Notes: generated by a model not told the origin, from the sequence alone. A stretch of DNA of 64,000 nt from Hypomyces perniciosus (GCA_008477525.1 SPDT01000001.1:3224001-3288000); one strand, 5' to 3'. Counted from the stretch's first letter, positions 37,886 through 50,723 are shown. Translations and numbers: made by a program.

Positions 37886-39886
37886 ATACATATTCTTTAT
37901 AGTTATATATCATTATATTTAACTGCCTTTAAATTTAGCTAATTATTATTTTAAATACTATTATCTATAATTATAGCCTTTATTTAATCATGCATTTAAT
38001 AGGCTTAAAGACTAGCTATTGTTATGATACTTTCTCCTTTAGCGATATCGGTATATATAACGCCTATTAAATAAGTTAAAAAAAAATTAAAATTATTACA
38101 TTTATTTTACCTTTTATATTATTTACTATAATAATAATTATTTAACTAAAAGTAGTATTATTAATATGGAAAACGACTATTATTTAATAACCATTTATTA
38201 TATATATTATTATATATATTATCCTGTTGCGTCTTTAAGCGGCAGGTATATTGCAATTTTTAAAACTATATATCGCCTTCTCCGTTTAAAGTATTATTTA
38301 TATCTCAACTATTATTTACTAGTTATTTAAACCCGCAATAATATAAGCTTTTATATTAAATTATAATATTCCTATCCTAGTTTTAATTCCTTAAATGGTT
38401 TTTTAAATTTATTAAATACTAGTTAATATAGCTTTTTCCAGGACATATTATAGTTATTTAAAGCTTATAAAAGTTCTTCCTCTTTATTTAGATCAAGTGG
38501 TTATATATATAATATAAAGAAAAAAGAGGTTGCCTGTTTAAATAGATATTGCCTATATTTTTACTGTAACTAGTTTTATTTATTTAATTAATTTAATTAA
38601 TATTATATAAGCCTAGAACCTTTAATTCCTATAATAAATCTTCTTTTCGCTTACTGTTATATATCTCCCTGTATTGCAAGGACAAAACTATAATATTGCC
38701 TATATTAATAAGGCAGTTAACTTATATTAATCCATCAATAAAGAGATCTAAATATAATATAAAACTGCTTAAGTCTATTTTATTTAAAATATTTACCAAT
38801 AAAATTAAAACCAAGATATTTATTAGTTTATTATTTAATTTTATAATAAAATTACCGCTATAAGGCAGTAAATTTAAACTTATATTTAATAATAGTAATA
38901 TATATAGCTTTAATATTATAGTAAATATTAATTTTATATTAAAAAGTAATATAACAGAATATTAAGTTTAATAAGCTAAAATTCTTTTTATATAGTAAAA
39001 TTTAAATACTAATAGGTTTAAAGATAAAGTATTTAATAGCACCGATTATATTAAAACCTTTTTTCTGCAAAGCTGTGCGAATAATGCTCATATTATTTAA
39101 AGCTATATATACACTACCTTTATTAAAGCGGAGATTACTACTATTAAGGTGTACCTCTGTAAGTTAGCCTATATTTACTGTATAGCAAATAATATAGATT
39201 GTAACTTTACCTGCTGCGGGGGTAAAATATTAAATTAGTGTCTTTATATTTATATATTAGCCCTTTATTTAGTAATAACTTTAATATAGCCTTTTATATA
39301 TAAACTTACTGATATTTTAATACATTAATAGAAATACTTATTTTTATTTAACTTCTATAAAGTTTATTTAATTATATAAATTAGCTTATTAAGATTTTAA
39401 TTTTAATTTATTAGATATAAAGTAAATAGCTGTTTTTATAAGTAATATTATGTACAGTAAATTAAAAGTTTATTAAAGTCTACCGCAGTTAATTATTAAA
39501 TTATACAATACTATAAATTATATTGTTGTATAAAGGCTAAAACTATCTCGATTAGTTAAGCTATTTAAATATATTTTATACTAGAATTATTAAATAGTAT
39601 ATAGTTAGCGCTAAAGGCTAGGTAATATTATAGAAGTATATAATTGTCTTTGCCATTAAATCATGCTATATACTGCATTGTATTATGCTATATGCACTAA
39701 AGGTGCAAAATTGCTATTAATTATTATAAAGGTGATTAAATAATAAGTATTAACTAGGTAAAAAGCGTAGATGAGAGAATTAACTAAGGTGCGAACTGCG
39801 AAGGGCTCCCTAATTGTTGTTATGTACTATTGTCATCTACCACAAAGTGGCAACAGCGCAAGCTGTTGCCAGGCACGTCTATGCTA
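37886..39886 (-). mobile_element. R-c, proximal part with its 5' LTR
   Basis: R-c continues right of the L insertion and is collinear with 24447-26781 of R-b. Matching blocks include 37895-37950 with 24455-24510, 38180-38400 with 25060-25280 and 39600-39700 with 26490-26590. It ends in the third copy of the R LTR (about 39723-39886), which has the intact hairpin TGGCAACAGC-GCAA-GCTGTTGCCA. All frames are broken. Confidence 0.75.
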
Positions 39887-40858
39887 TATTATAAAAGACT
39901 TTAAATTAAATATATTTATTAATATAAACTTTTTAATTAAATAGAATATAAATATATTAATATTATAAAATTATATAATAATTAAAATAATATATAGAAT
40001 AAATATATTATTTAAGATATAAATTAAATTAAAATTAATATATTATTATATCAACGTATTATAAAATAGTATTATACGGGTATATTTAATAAAATAAGTT
40101 AAAGTATATTATATATATTTTAAAAGAGATTTAGACATTATATAGCAGGTATATTATTTTATATTTATATTAAATAGTATATTAGACTATATATATAGTA
40201 TAGATATGTTAGGCGTAAAGCTAGATAATAGTTATAAATAATTTAAATAGTTTAATAAAATTAATAAAGAATAAAAGAATTAAATATTTAAATAACTGTA
40301 ATAAAGATAGATATATTATAATATTATAGGGAAAAGCTATAACTTTAATAATATATTTCAATAATATAGATAAATAAAGAAATTTTAAAATAATAAATAA
40401 CTTTAAACGTATTTTATAGATATTAAATAAAAAACTAAAAAAAGACTTTATTGCTATATTTAAATAAAGGTAGGATATATTAGAAAAATAGCAGTTAAAC
40501 TAATAAATATCTTTAAAAGTTAAATAAATAAAAGAGTATATATTCACAATATTAATTTAAATAAAGTAATATAATTAATAAACATTAATAAATTATATAA
40601 TATTTAAAGATAAAGGAATTATTTTTATAAATAAAGATAAAAAAGATAAATGAAAATTAATTAATAATTAATAAAATTAAAGGCTAGCAGTAAAACTATA
40701 TCTATTAAGATTAAAGGATTATAAAGTTTTAAATAAAAATAATAGATAAACTTTATATATAGGGTTAAATGTTATAGATAAGAAAGCTAACTTTATTTAG
40801 TTATTGAGTCTTCATTATTTAGTGTATAGTAAATAGTAAATAAAAGGTAAGAATAATA
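39887..40858. other. AT-rich stretch, nothing recognised
   Basis: This is RIP-like sequence between R-c and the MITE at 40859. It is A-rich on the plus strand, so it may be a plus-strand retroelement remnant, but no motif or paralogous copy in this window was found. Confidence 0.45.
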
Positions 40859-41153
40859 CCTGTTGGTGGGTCCTCTGGAAACCAACTGTTAGACTTCGCC
40901 CAACAGTTAGCCATAAAAGTCCTAATACAGCATAAAACCCCGATACAGGAATAGATTTATATGGGCCCACATATTAAAAATATTAACCGCATATATTCCG
41001 GTGTACTTTTTCCGGACTGGCTAAATTTCAAAAAAGTACTTAATTTCTCACTAAATTTATATAAGTGTATCGGGTTTCGTGGTGTATTAGGACTTTTATG
41101 GCCAACTGTTTGGCTTCGCCAAACAGTTGGTTTCCAGAGGACCTACCAATAGG
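40859..41153. mobile_element. CCYGTTGGTG-type TIR MITE (295 bp), TA-flanked
   Basis: Terminal inverted repeats of about 90 bp begin CCTGTTGGTGGGTCCTCTGG on the left; the right end read inward begins CCTATTGGTAGGTCCTCTGG. TA dinucleotides flank both ends (40857-40858 and 41154-41155), which is the Tc1/mariner/pogo signature. The element keeps many CpG sites and stands out from the surrounding A/T. A 63-codon ATG frame inside it spans the inverted repeat and is not a gene. Related ends occur at 1440, 52529, 58245 and 59266. Confidence 0.9.
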
Positions 41154-42265
41154 TAGTGGATTATATAATTAAATAAGATTATAGTATTAGATATTTATTT
41201 TATATTATTATAAAAAGAAATTATTATAAAATTGAAAGAAAAAATATATATTTTAATATTTAATATATTAGCCTTTTTCTATGAACCTTTAATTTATAAA
41301 AACCATAAAAATTAAATAATTTTAATAATATTTTATAAATTAAAGGTATATAATTATTATAAAATTTAAAAATAATTTATTATTTATATAAAGATTTATC
41401 AATTAATAATTATACTATATAAGGCATTTTATTTAAATTTATATTAATAATATAATAATAATTTAAAAATACTTTTAATATTTACTAAATTTATATCAAT
41501 TATTTAAAAACCTTTATTTTATTATAAACCTTCAAAAGTTATTTTTTAACTACTTTTTAATAAAATTATTTCATTTTTAAGTAAATATATTAAAATTAAA
41601 TACTATAATAAATTAAATAAAAGTATTAAAATTTGTAAAATATTTATAATATTAATATAATTATATAAAAAGATAATTAATTGAAAGAAAAATAAAATAA
41701 AAAAAAAATATTTAAAAATAAAATTAAAAAAAATTAAAATAGAATAAAAAGAATAAAAACAATATATATTAAAAAATATATATAAAAACAATTATATTAT
41801 ATTAAAAAATATATATATAAAACAATTATATTATATTAAAAATATATATATATAAAAAATTATATTATATTATAATAAAACTTTTAATTAATGTTATTTT
41901 TTAATTAAGTTTTATTAAAATACAAATAATACTTTAAATTACTAAAATTAAAAATAATATATTTAATATAAATATATAAAAAGTTAAAAATTATAATTGG
42001 ATTATTATAGTTAAATATAATTATTTTAATAGATTATATAATAATAAAGGCAATAATAAATTATAAATTAATTTTAATTCAATATTTATTATATTTTAAA
42101 TTATATAAATTTAATTTAAATATATTATGTAAATTATTAATAATAAAAAATAAAAAATATCATAAAAAATCAAAATATAATAACTATTTAAAGGTATTAA
42201 ATAAATTAAATAACATTTGAAAATATATATATATCTTTTATTATTATAACTATATAAATAAATAA
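41154..42265. other. AT-rich stretch, nothing recognised
   Basis: Nearly pure A/T. Short tandem 'aacaattatattatattaaaaatatatat' units repeat about three times at 41770-41870. A 62-codon reverse-strand frame at 41603-41791 is low-complexity Phe/Ile/Leu and is not a gene. Confidence 0.5.
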
Positions 42266-42537
42266 AAGAATTACTATTTATATATATACATATTTCTATT
42301 TATATACAACTTCCATTTTAGCCCCACTTAATTTTTAGCCGATTCCTTATATCCTATACACTAAGCCCAATTCTATATAATAAATTATAAAGTTAAATAA
42401 AAGTTCATTAAAATTCCTTACAGCCTTATGGCCTTACAGCCTTATAATTTCGCCGCCCGCTAAAATCTTCATACACACTAAATTTCTAAAGCTATTACCA
42501 CCTAACCTTATAGCCTATATTAACTGCAGCCGCTATA
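42266..42537. mobile_element. AAGAATTACTAT-type MITE, left half only
   Basis: It matches the left 270 bp of the MITE at 49039-49592 from 'aagaattactattta' to 'ctgcagccgctata'. Homology stops there and no right terminus follows. The internal block 'tttcgccgcccgctaa' keeps CpG. This is a truncated copy. Confidence 0.75.
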
Positions 42538-44089
42538 AAGATTAACTTTAATAATAAAAGCCAGCTAACCTGTATTATTTTTATGTATAACTATAGTAAA
42601 TAGCGCCTTTTTCCCTTTATAGGCATGTATGAAATTATATTATAGTATATTAACTATAGCTATACTATTATTACTTTAATTACTAGTAAAACAAATTAAA
42701 AATAGTTTTACTAGGTATTTAATAGCTATTATAACTATAGCCTTGCTTCTAATTTATCTATATATAATATCTATTATTAATAGATTAATAAATAGACAGA
42801 AATTAAATAAAGTATTATTAAAAGTAAACGTATTAAAGCTTAAAACATAAACTTAATTATATATAGACAGTTAAAAGTATTATAAGTTTACTTTTAAATG
42901 TATAATATATATAATAATTATTTTCAACTATAGTAGGAAGCTTTTAAAAGTATAACGGCTATTTAAACTTTTATTTAATTATTTTAGTTTAATAATATTA
43001 AATGTTATATTAAACATACTAAGAATACTTGCATTATAGATATCTTCTAGATTGATCTTTGATATACAGTAATATACAAGTGTTTCTTAAAGGTCTTGAG
43101 CTTTAATAATATATAAAAAAATTAACTAGTTTACAATATATTTATTTTAAGTTAAAGTAATTCATTATTAATCCCTAGCCAATTTTACATTCAGCTTAAT
43201 AAATACTAAAAAAGAAAAAGGCTACTAATAGCTTTATAAGCAATTTAATTGCCTTTATTAATAAATTAAAGCGCTTAAACTAGCAGTTACTATTACAAAT
43301 AAAGAATCTAGCTTTAATAATACCTTAAAAGAAGTTTTCTTTTATATATAATAATAACTTTATAGTTTTTATATTAATATAAATATATAGGCTAAAATTT
43401 AATTATAATAGAAAAATCTTAATAGCAATAATAATTTTAATAACTAATAACTTTACTAAACCTAATAAACTATATACTTTTAATAATAATATTATCTGCA
43501 ATTAATAAAATATATAAAATACTTTTAAAGCTAGCCTTTTACTTTTTATAGTTATAGATATTATATAAAGCTATAATAGTATATTCTATATATAAAGATA
43601 TATTATTTTTATTAAAAAGAGGATAACTTTAAATATACCTAATAGGTAATAAAAGATATTTATTTTAAATATTAAGGTGGCATTTTATAATATATTTCTT
43701 ATAAATATATACTATAGTAGTCTTAATAAGTAAAGTATTATATTAATAAATATTATAACTTTAGCTAATCGTTTAATAGTTCAATTTAAACCGCTTATAA
43801 GAATTTAAAGTTTTATTTATTAATAGGTGTAATAAACTTTCTATATCTTTATAATCCTTTTATTGAAATAATTAAAACCAAAAAGTATACCTATATTTAA
43901 TAGACTATAAAAATAGTAAAAAGTTGCAAGATAAATATATTACCTGCTAATAACTTAAGAATATTAATATTGTAGTTATATATAATATTATATAACTTTT
44001 TTTATATTAATATTACTTTACCTTAATAGCAATACTAGTAGAAAAAGTTTAATTTAATACTATTACCTTTTTATATTAGCTATTTTATA
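42538..44089. other. AT-rich stretch with no identified element
   Basis: RIP-like sequence with no open frame. A small imperfect palindrome at 43020-43088 ('aagaatacttg' ... 'caagtgtttctt') is the only structure seen and is not convincing as an element. Confidence 0.45.
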
Positions 44090-44550
44090 GAGTAATACTA
44101 TATAAAAACAGATAAAAATTGCTACTGGAATAGATAATCTGTGCACATATACAGAAATTCTCCCAGCAACTTCCCTCAATATATAATTTACTCCTTTACA
44201 TTACACTTAATTACAGTATATCTACAGCTAGCTATTCTAACACTATTATATTACTTTAAAAAACAGGTCTTTAATATATATCCTAGTAATTATATAAGCG
44301 ACTGTGGCTAGTCTTTAACTTCGCTATCAAAATCGAAAGAACCTAGCAGCTTAGAGTTATCTGCAGGATCGCTATATTAGGCTAATTACGGGTCTAATAG
44401 GAAACCTATTATAACGTAGAGAATTAGTGGTGTTATTGTAATTGAAAGTGTTATAGATGATCGAGGAATTAAAGGCTAGGAAGATTTCCATATATGTGCA
44501 CAGATTATCTGTTCCAGTAGCAATTTTTATCTGTTTTAATAGCATTACTC
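44090..44550. mobile_element. GAGTAATGC-type MITE, copy b (461 bp)
   Basis: Left end GAGTAATAC, right end GCATTACTC. Inverted repeats of about 75 bp include 'agataaaaattgctactgg' and its complement. The 8-bp flanks (ATTTTATA and TAAAATAA) do not match, unlike in the other two copies, so this copy may be recombinant or its flanks have changed. It is less mutated than copy a. Confidence 0.85.
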
Positions 44551-44619
44551 TAAAATAATTATATTCATGTTTAATATATTTAATATATTGAAAGAATTAT
44601 TGAAAGAATTAAGACTAGG

Positions 44620-47600
44620 ATAAAGATATTATAATTAGGCACCAGGGCTTATATTATCGCGGGTTTTAGCGATTAATAGATAATAGTTTAGGTATAAGTA
44701 ATACTGTGAATAAAGAAAGTAAAAACCTGTTATAGAGGTTTTAATATATTTGCTGTTTAGAGATATAATAAAACTATTATTATTATAATATATATATAAT
44801 AAGCGGTTAATAAATAATAGTTATTTTCAACATTAATAATACTGTTCTTAGTTAAGGGATTACTATTATAGTAAACGATATAATAGCTAAAATAGATATA
44901 AGTTAAACATAAAAGCAGTTAAAATATAATAATATATAACTATAAAGAATATATAAAAGGTATTTTAGTTTATATATTTATTATAATAGTAATATATTTA
45001 GTTAAAATATATAATCTGCGATTTTATAACGTAATATTATTATAAATATATAACTAAATAATACTATAATTTAATATAAAGGTTATAAAGCTATATTTAT
45101 ATATCAGACTATACATTTAATTATTAAAGTTAAAAGAGAAGGCTATAGTATAGCAGGATAGCTTATTACCAAGAACTTATATAGGGATAATATATATTTA
45201 AAGGCAGTAGTAAAATAAATAGAGTAAATATTAATTTAAATTCATTGAATTAAAAAGGTTAGTTAAATAAATATTATAAGAAAGAATTTTAATAACTTTA
45301 CTTAATTAGCATTTTAATAAAAATATAAATAGGTTAAAGTGTTAATATGTTAACTATACTATTAATTAAATTTATATTGTATATAAAAATAACTATAAAA
45401 ATAAAGAGTATAATATTCATATATTTAAAGATAATAAGTTTATAATTGAAGAATTTAAAGATAATTTAATATATATAAATATTAACAATTTTTAATTTAT
45501 ATTTAAAGACTTATAATAAATAAAGGATTTATTTATATAGGTATAAATAGTAGTTAAATCTTTACTTATACTTCTAGATATTCTTAAACACTTAAAGTAT
45601 TATTTATATTATAAAGTATTTAATAGTAGTATTAATACCTTACAGTAATATGTAAAGATAATAAAAGTATATATAAAGGAGATTTTGAATATTGAAAAAG
45701 TAAAATATAATATATACTATATATAGTTTATTATTGAATAAATATTATTAAATTATTGAAATTATATTAAATCATATTTAATACCAGTAAAAATAAACAT
45801 ATAAATTCAAGAATTAAAATATATTTAATTTATAAAAGTATAAGATTTTAATTAAATATTTATATATTTAATGTGAAACAATAGCCTATAAAGAGACTCA
45901 AGATATAATAAAACTAAATTAATAGGCTATATTTATAATTTTCCTAATATAAAACTTTATATAATTATATATATAAATATAAATAATAGAAAGTTTTAAT
46001 TTACTTTTATTATTAAAAATATTATAGCTATATATACTTATATAATATCCTTTTAACTTTAGAAAATCAACTTGAACTTGAAAATCCTATTGAAATCTAT
46101 ATATAAAGGTATAAATGTATATATAAATTAAAGAAGATGTTAACTATAAAGGAATAGCAGCTATAATAGTAATACTGGCTTTATACTAATTCAGTAAAAC
46201 TTTAATAATAGATTTTAAATATCTTTAAAACTGATATATTATTATAAACTTAAATTTCTTTAAAGTTATAGATATACTTATTTTATATAAAATATTATAT
46301 ATAGTAATAGTAAATGTTTTAATTATTATATTCAAGATTAATTATAATATTTCTTTGAATATAATTAAAGAATTTACTTATAATGTAAAAATATATATAA
46401 TATTATTTAAGAGGATATTACTATAAAGGAGTATATAGTAATAGACTTTTTAATGATAAAGAAATATTAAAGTAAATATTATATATTATAATATAATATA
46501 AATATATTTCATAAAGCTTTTTTTACTGCTTTAAATAACTTTTATATGTATATTAATACTAAAAAGACTTTACTAGTATTAAACTATAGCTTAATACTAT
46601 TATATATAATAACCTATTTATTTTTAAAATAAATTATATAATTACAAACAAATTATTGGCTTTGTAAAGGTATATATATATATATAAATAATAATAATAT
46701 AATAGGGAGCTTTATATAAATAGTTATAGACTATAATATAATATAATAAAAGGATAATTTTAATAAAGTATAATAAATAAATAAAAGTATACTTAATAGA
46801 TAGTTAATAGTTAATAGATAGTTAATAGTTAATAGATAGTTAATAGTTAATAGATAGTTAATAGTTAATAGATAGTTAATAGTTAATAGATAGTTAATAG
46901 TTAATAGTTAATAGATAGTTAATAGTTAATAGATAGTTAATAGTTATAATATTTAATAAAAAAACTATACTTTATAAATATATATTTAGTAAAAAGAGTT
47001 TAAACTTTTTATAAATAATGAAGTTCATATTATTTATTGCTTTTATTGTTATAATATAAAAAGATTACTATTAAATATAAAGGGTATCTAATTATTAATT
47101 TAAAAAGTTTAAATAATATTATAATTATAGATATATATTTATTACTTTAGTACGAATGAATAATTATATTACTATAAAAAGTTAAATATATATGTATAAT
47201 AAATACAAAATCTTTCTTTTATTAATATTAAATCTACTTTAATTACGATAACAGGTTTATTATAGTTATATATTATATCTTAAAGTAAGTAAATATACTA
47301 TTAATAAAACTAGTATATTATTAATAAATAATTAAATTGATATTTTATAAAAATATATATTAGCGTAATTAATTAAATTTAAAACTTTATTTTTATATGT
47401 ATTTAAAAGGTTGAACGCTTATAATAGCGGAAAGTTATACTTTTAATAATACGTTATAAAAAAAGTTTATTGACTTAAAAATTAAAAGAGAGCGTTTTAC
47501 AACTATAAAGTTAATATAAGTTAATAATAAAAATAATAGATTATAACTATAAATATTTAACTTTATATAAGAAAATTTATTATATTATCTATTATTAAAG

Positions 47601-47802
47601 TTAATATATATTAATAATATTTACTGCCTATTTACTAAAATAAATATATTTAAAAAAAGCTTTAAAGTTATACCTTTTTAATATTATAGTAACTTTACTT
47701 TTAATAATATTATAATAACCTCAAATAAATCTTTTATTAACTATATAACTATAAAGTTAATTATATAATAAATGTTAATAGATATATTGATATTATAAAA
47801 AT
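44620..47802 (+). mobile_element. Ty3/gypsy family R, fragment R-d
   Basis: This plus-strand copy is the reverse complement of about 25280 down to 21080 of R-b. Matching blocks include 44620-44850 with 25020-25260, 44940-45170 with 24240-24460, 45520-45740 with 23540-23760 and 47500-47790 with 21090-21500. No LTR is attached. Like R-b it preserves the empty site of the L insertion, near 44948-44952. MITEs sit close to both ends, and an 18-bp tandem repeat lies inside. There is no open frame. Confidence 0.7.
46794..46945. repeat. Tandem repeat, 18-bp unit (about 8 copies)
   Basis: The unit is 'ttaatagatagttaatag', repeated head to tail with one extra 'ttaatag' phase slip near 46905. It lies inside R-d. 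The R-b paralogue shows no comparable array, so it is a local expansion. Confidence 0.93.
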
Positions 47803-48288
47803 AAATAATGCTATTAGAATAGATAAAAATTGCTACTAGAATAGATAGTCCGTGCATGCATATAGAAATCTTTTTAGCTTTTAATTCCTCAATCTTCTAT
47901 AACACTTTTAATTATAATAATAACACTAATTCTATATATTATAATAAATATCCTATTAGCCCATTATTAGCCTAATATAGCAATATTGCAGATAACTTTA
48001 AGCAGTTAAGTTTTTTCGATTTTAATAGCGAAATTAAAGACTAGCCATAGTCGCTTATATAATTACTAGGATATATACTAAAGACCTATTATTTATAATA
48101 ATATAATAATATTAGAATAGCTAGCTATGGATATACTGTAATTAAGCGTAATGCATAAAGTATAGAGTATAGAATATAAAGTAAAAGAGTAAGTTATATA
48201 TTAAAGGAAGTTGCTGGGAGAATTTCTATATATATGCACAGACTATCTGTTCTAGTAGCAATTTTTATCTATTCCAATAGCATTACTC
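47803..48288. mobile_element. GAGTAATGC-type MITE, copy c (486 bp)
   Basis: It is flanked by a perfect 8-bp duplication, ATAAAAAT (47795-47802 and 48289-48296). The right tip is GCATTACTC; the left tip has changed to AAATAATGC. Inverted repeats of about 60 bp share the 'agataaaaattgctact' block. The 8-bp duplication supports hAT-like mobilisation of this family. Confidence 0.93.
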
Positions 48289-48296
48289 ATAAAAAT

Positions 48297-49038
48297 AAAG
48301 CTATATTTTATTAATATTAGTGAGTTTTCATTTTAATATAATCATTATATAATTTACATAATTTATATATCTAAAAAGTGAAATATTTTATTTTATATAT
48401 TTTTAAACTTTGTTATATAAATAATAATATATAAAATCTAATTAATAAAAAAAGATTATTTAAAAGATATGTTTACCCTTTTTGATATAGCCTATTTAAA
48501 TATTAAGGTTATAATATATAATAATATTTATTTAATTCTACTATATAAAGATTTATAACCTTAATTGTTGTATATTTATAGTAAAGGGCATTAAACTTCT
48601 GTAGTAGCTTTAAAGACTTATAGTTCTTTAAATTAAGCTAGCTTTATCCTTTATTTTAAACTGCTTAACAGGCTTCTGCTCTTAATTTATTATATCTTTA
48701 ATATACTATTATAGCTATTAAAATAGTATATATAAATACTATAATATGTTTTACTCTTTAAACTATGTTTTTTATTACTGCTTTATTAATTTATAATATT
48801 TTATCTTTTTTTTTAATTTAACTAGAAAGGCTTTTTTAATTTAATTAAGTATAGTTTATATATATTTATAAATAAGCCTCTATCTTTTAATTTATCTGCT
48901 TAAATACATTATTTATTTAAAGGTAATATATAATATTTAATTATTACTATATTCTAATACATTTATAAAAGATTTATTAAAAGCAATTAGTTTAGTTTAA
49001 CATTAAATCCCTTATAATTAAATATAATATTTTATAAA
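48297..49038. other. AT-rich stretch, nothing recognised
   Basis: RIP-like DNA between two MITEs. R homology fades within a few tens of bases of the MITE. No frame or repeat was seen. Confidence 0.45.
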
Positions 49039-49592
49039 AAGAATTACTATCTATATACATATATATTTCTATTTATATACAACTTCTATTTTCGCCTTGT
49101 TTAATTTTAGCCAATTCCTCGCATCCTATACACTAAGCTTAATTTTATATAGTAAATTATAGAGTTAAATAAAAACTAATTAAAATTCCTTATAGCCTTA
49201 CAGCTTTACAATTTCGCCGCCTATTAATATCTTCCTGCGCACTAAATTTCTAAAGCTATTACCATTTAACCTTATAGCTTATATTGCCTGCAGCTGCTAT
49301 ACTGCACTGTAAGCTATATAGAGGAGTATATAAAAGGGCCAAGGCATATACAGCTATTAGGCTAATAAATAAAAAGCAGCAATTAGGGATTGTATGTCAT
49401 AATTTAATAATAATATAGTTACGCGCGCTTAAATATATTTCCTATAATTAATACATTTTAATTCATTTATGTTATCCTATTAATTACTATATATTGTTAG
49501 ATTTTAGTGGCAGGGTATAGGCGGCGGGGAAAGTGGGGCAAATTTAAAAGTTGTATGCAAATAGAAATATATATATATAAATAGTAATTCTA
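49039..49592. mobile_element. AAGAATTACTAT-type MITE, complete copy (554 bp)
   Basis: The ends are AAGAATTACTAT and ATAGTAATTCTA. They are flanked by an 8-bp duplication, TTTATAAA (49031-49038 and 49593-49600). The inner inverted repeat continues as 'tatttctatttatatacaac' on the left and its near-complement on the right. It is moderately GC-rich with CpG near 49210 and 49430. There is no coding frame. It defines the family of 42266 and 50180. Confidence 0.85.
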
Positions 49593-49793
49593 TTTATAAA
49601 AGCAGTAATAGTATTTAATAAACTATTATATATATATTTTAGCTTTTATTATATTTATAACTTTAAAGGTTATAGCTTTAATAAACTTATCTATAATTAC
49701 TTAAAGGTAGTGGGCGTTTAAGACTTTTATCAAAGGGAGGTTAATAATAAAATTTATTATTAAATTACTACGGAGTATAAGATTATAATAAAA

Positions 49794-50168
49794 GAGTATT
49801 GCTATTCGGGCAGTAAGGGCCCATATCTATCCCAGCTTGGGCCTAGCTTTGCGCTATCTATGGGGCTACAGTAAAATACAGTGCAGCACACTGGATTTCG
49901 CGGAGGCCACACAAACAGCGCCCTAGGACCCAACTGCACACAGAATAGCCAATAACCCGCGTTTCTTCACATAAAGTTATTTCGCTGTATTTAGTGGCCT
50001 TCTTATGTGTTACGTGCGAATAGCTTCAATCTGGTATTTAGGGCATTTTAGAGCTCCTACAGTTTACACTGTATTGTGGCGGGGCTTCATGGATAGCGCG
50101 AAGCTAACCTAAAAATGGAAGGTCTACTGCCCGAATAGCAAAAAGCTACTGCCCGAATAGCAATACTC
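49794..50168. mobile_element. GAGTATTGC-type foldback MITE (375 bp)
   Basis: The ends GAGTATTGCTATTCGGGCAG are exactly inverted at the other side. Flanks TAATAAAA (49786-49793) and TAATGAAA (50169-50176) match at 7 of 8, with one G-to-A change. An imperfect inverted repeat continues inward for about 150 bp ('ctttgcgctatctatgggg' against 'gcttcgcgctatccatgaag'), so the element could fold into a long hairpin. The right terminus is partly doubled: 'ctactgcccgaatagcaa' occurs twice, at about 50127 and 50149. This is the GC-richest element of the window. It shares only the outer 15 bp with 6993-7519. Confidence 0.93.
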
Positions 50169-50179
50169 TAATGAAATTA

Positions 50180-50689
50180 GAGAATTACTATTTATATATA
50201 TATATATATATTTCTATTTATATATAATTTCTATTTTCACTTTATTTAATTTTTAGTTAATTCTTTATATCCTATATATTAAGTTTAATTCTATATAGTA
50301 AATTATAAAGTCAAATAAAAACTAATTAAAATACTTTATAGCTTTATAGGTTTATAATTTCACAACCTATTAAGATTTTTTTATATATTAAATTTCTAAA
50401 GCTATTACTACTTAACTTTATAGCCTATATTACCTGCAGCCGCTATACTGCACTATAAGCTATATAAAGGAGTATATAAAGGGCCAAAGTATATATAGCT
50501 ATTAAGCTGATAAATAAAAAGCAGCAATTAAGGATTTTATATAATAACTTAATAATAATATAATTATATACATTTTAATATATTTCCTATAATTGGCGCA
50601 TTTTAATTTATTTATATTATCCTATTAATATATATTAGATGTTAATAGCAGGGTATAGGCAGTAAGCAAATTAAGGCAAATTTAAAAGT

Positions 50690-50720
<31 letters not shown>

Positions 50721-50723
50721 CTT
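50180..50723. mobile_element. AAGAATTACTAT-type MITE, RIP-degraded copy (544 bp)
   Basis: Homologous over its length to 49039-49592 but more AT-rich; the right terminus is overwritten by (AT)n at 50690-50717. Flanks TGAAATTA (50172-50179) and TAAAATTA (50724-50731) match at 7 of 8, with a G-to-A change. Its left duplication overlaps the right duplication of the MITE at 49794, so that MITE inserted at its very edge. Confidence 0.8.

Noticed and set aside
17694..39886. Helitron 3' end suggested by the hairpin in three repeats
   Set aside because: The three sites carry LTR features instead: a polypurine tract at one, primer-binding sites at others, and a common TGGCATAG start. No CTRR end follows the hairpin.
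40961..41152. 63-codon frame in the TA-flanked MITE
   Set aside because: It runs across the right inverted repeat of a non-coding element.
41603..41791. 62-codon Phe/Ile-rich frame
   Set aside because: Low-complexity A/T sequence; no pattern of a real protein.
43020..43088. Small imperfect palindrome with AAGAATACTTG-like ends
   Set aside because: Only about 70 bp, with no flanking duplication and no second copy in the window.
44082..44558. 8-bp target duplication for MITE copy b
   Set aside because: Flanks ATTTTATA and TAAAATAA do not match in direct orientation, even allowing for transitions.
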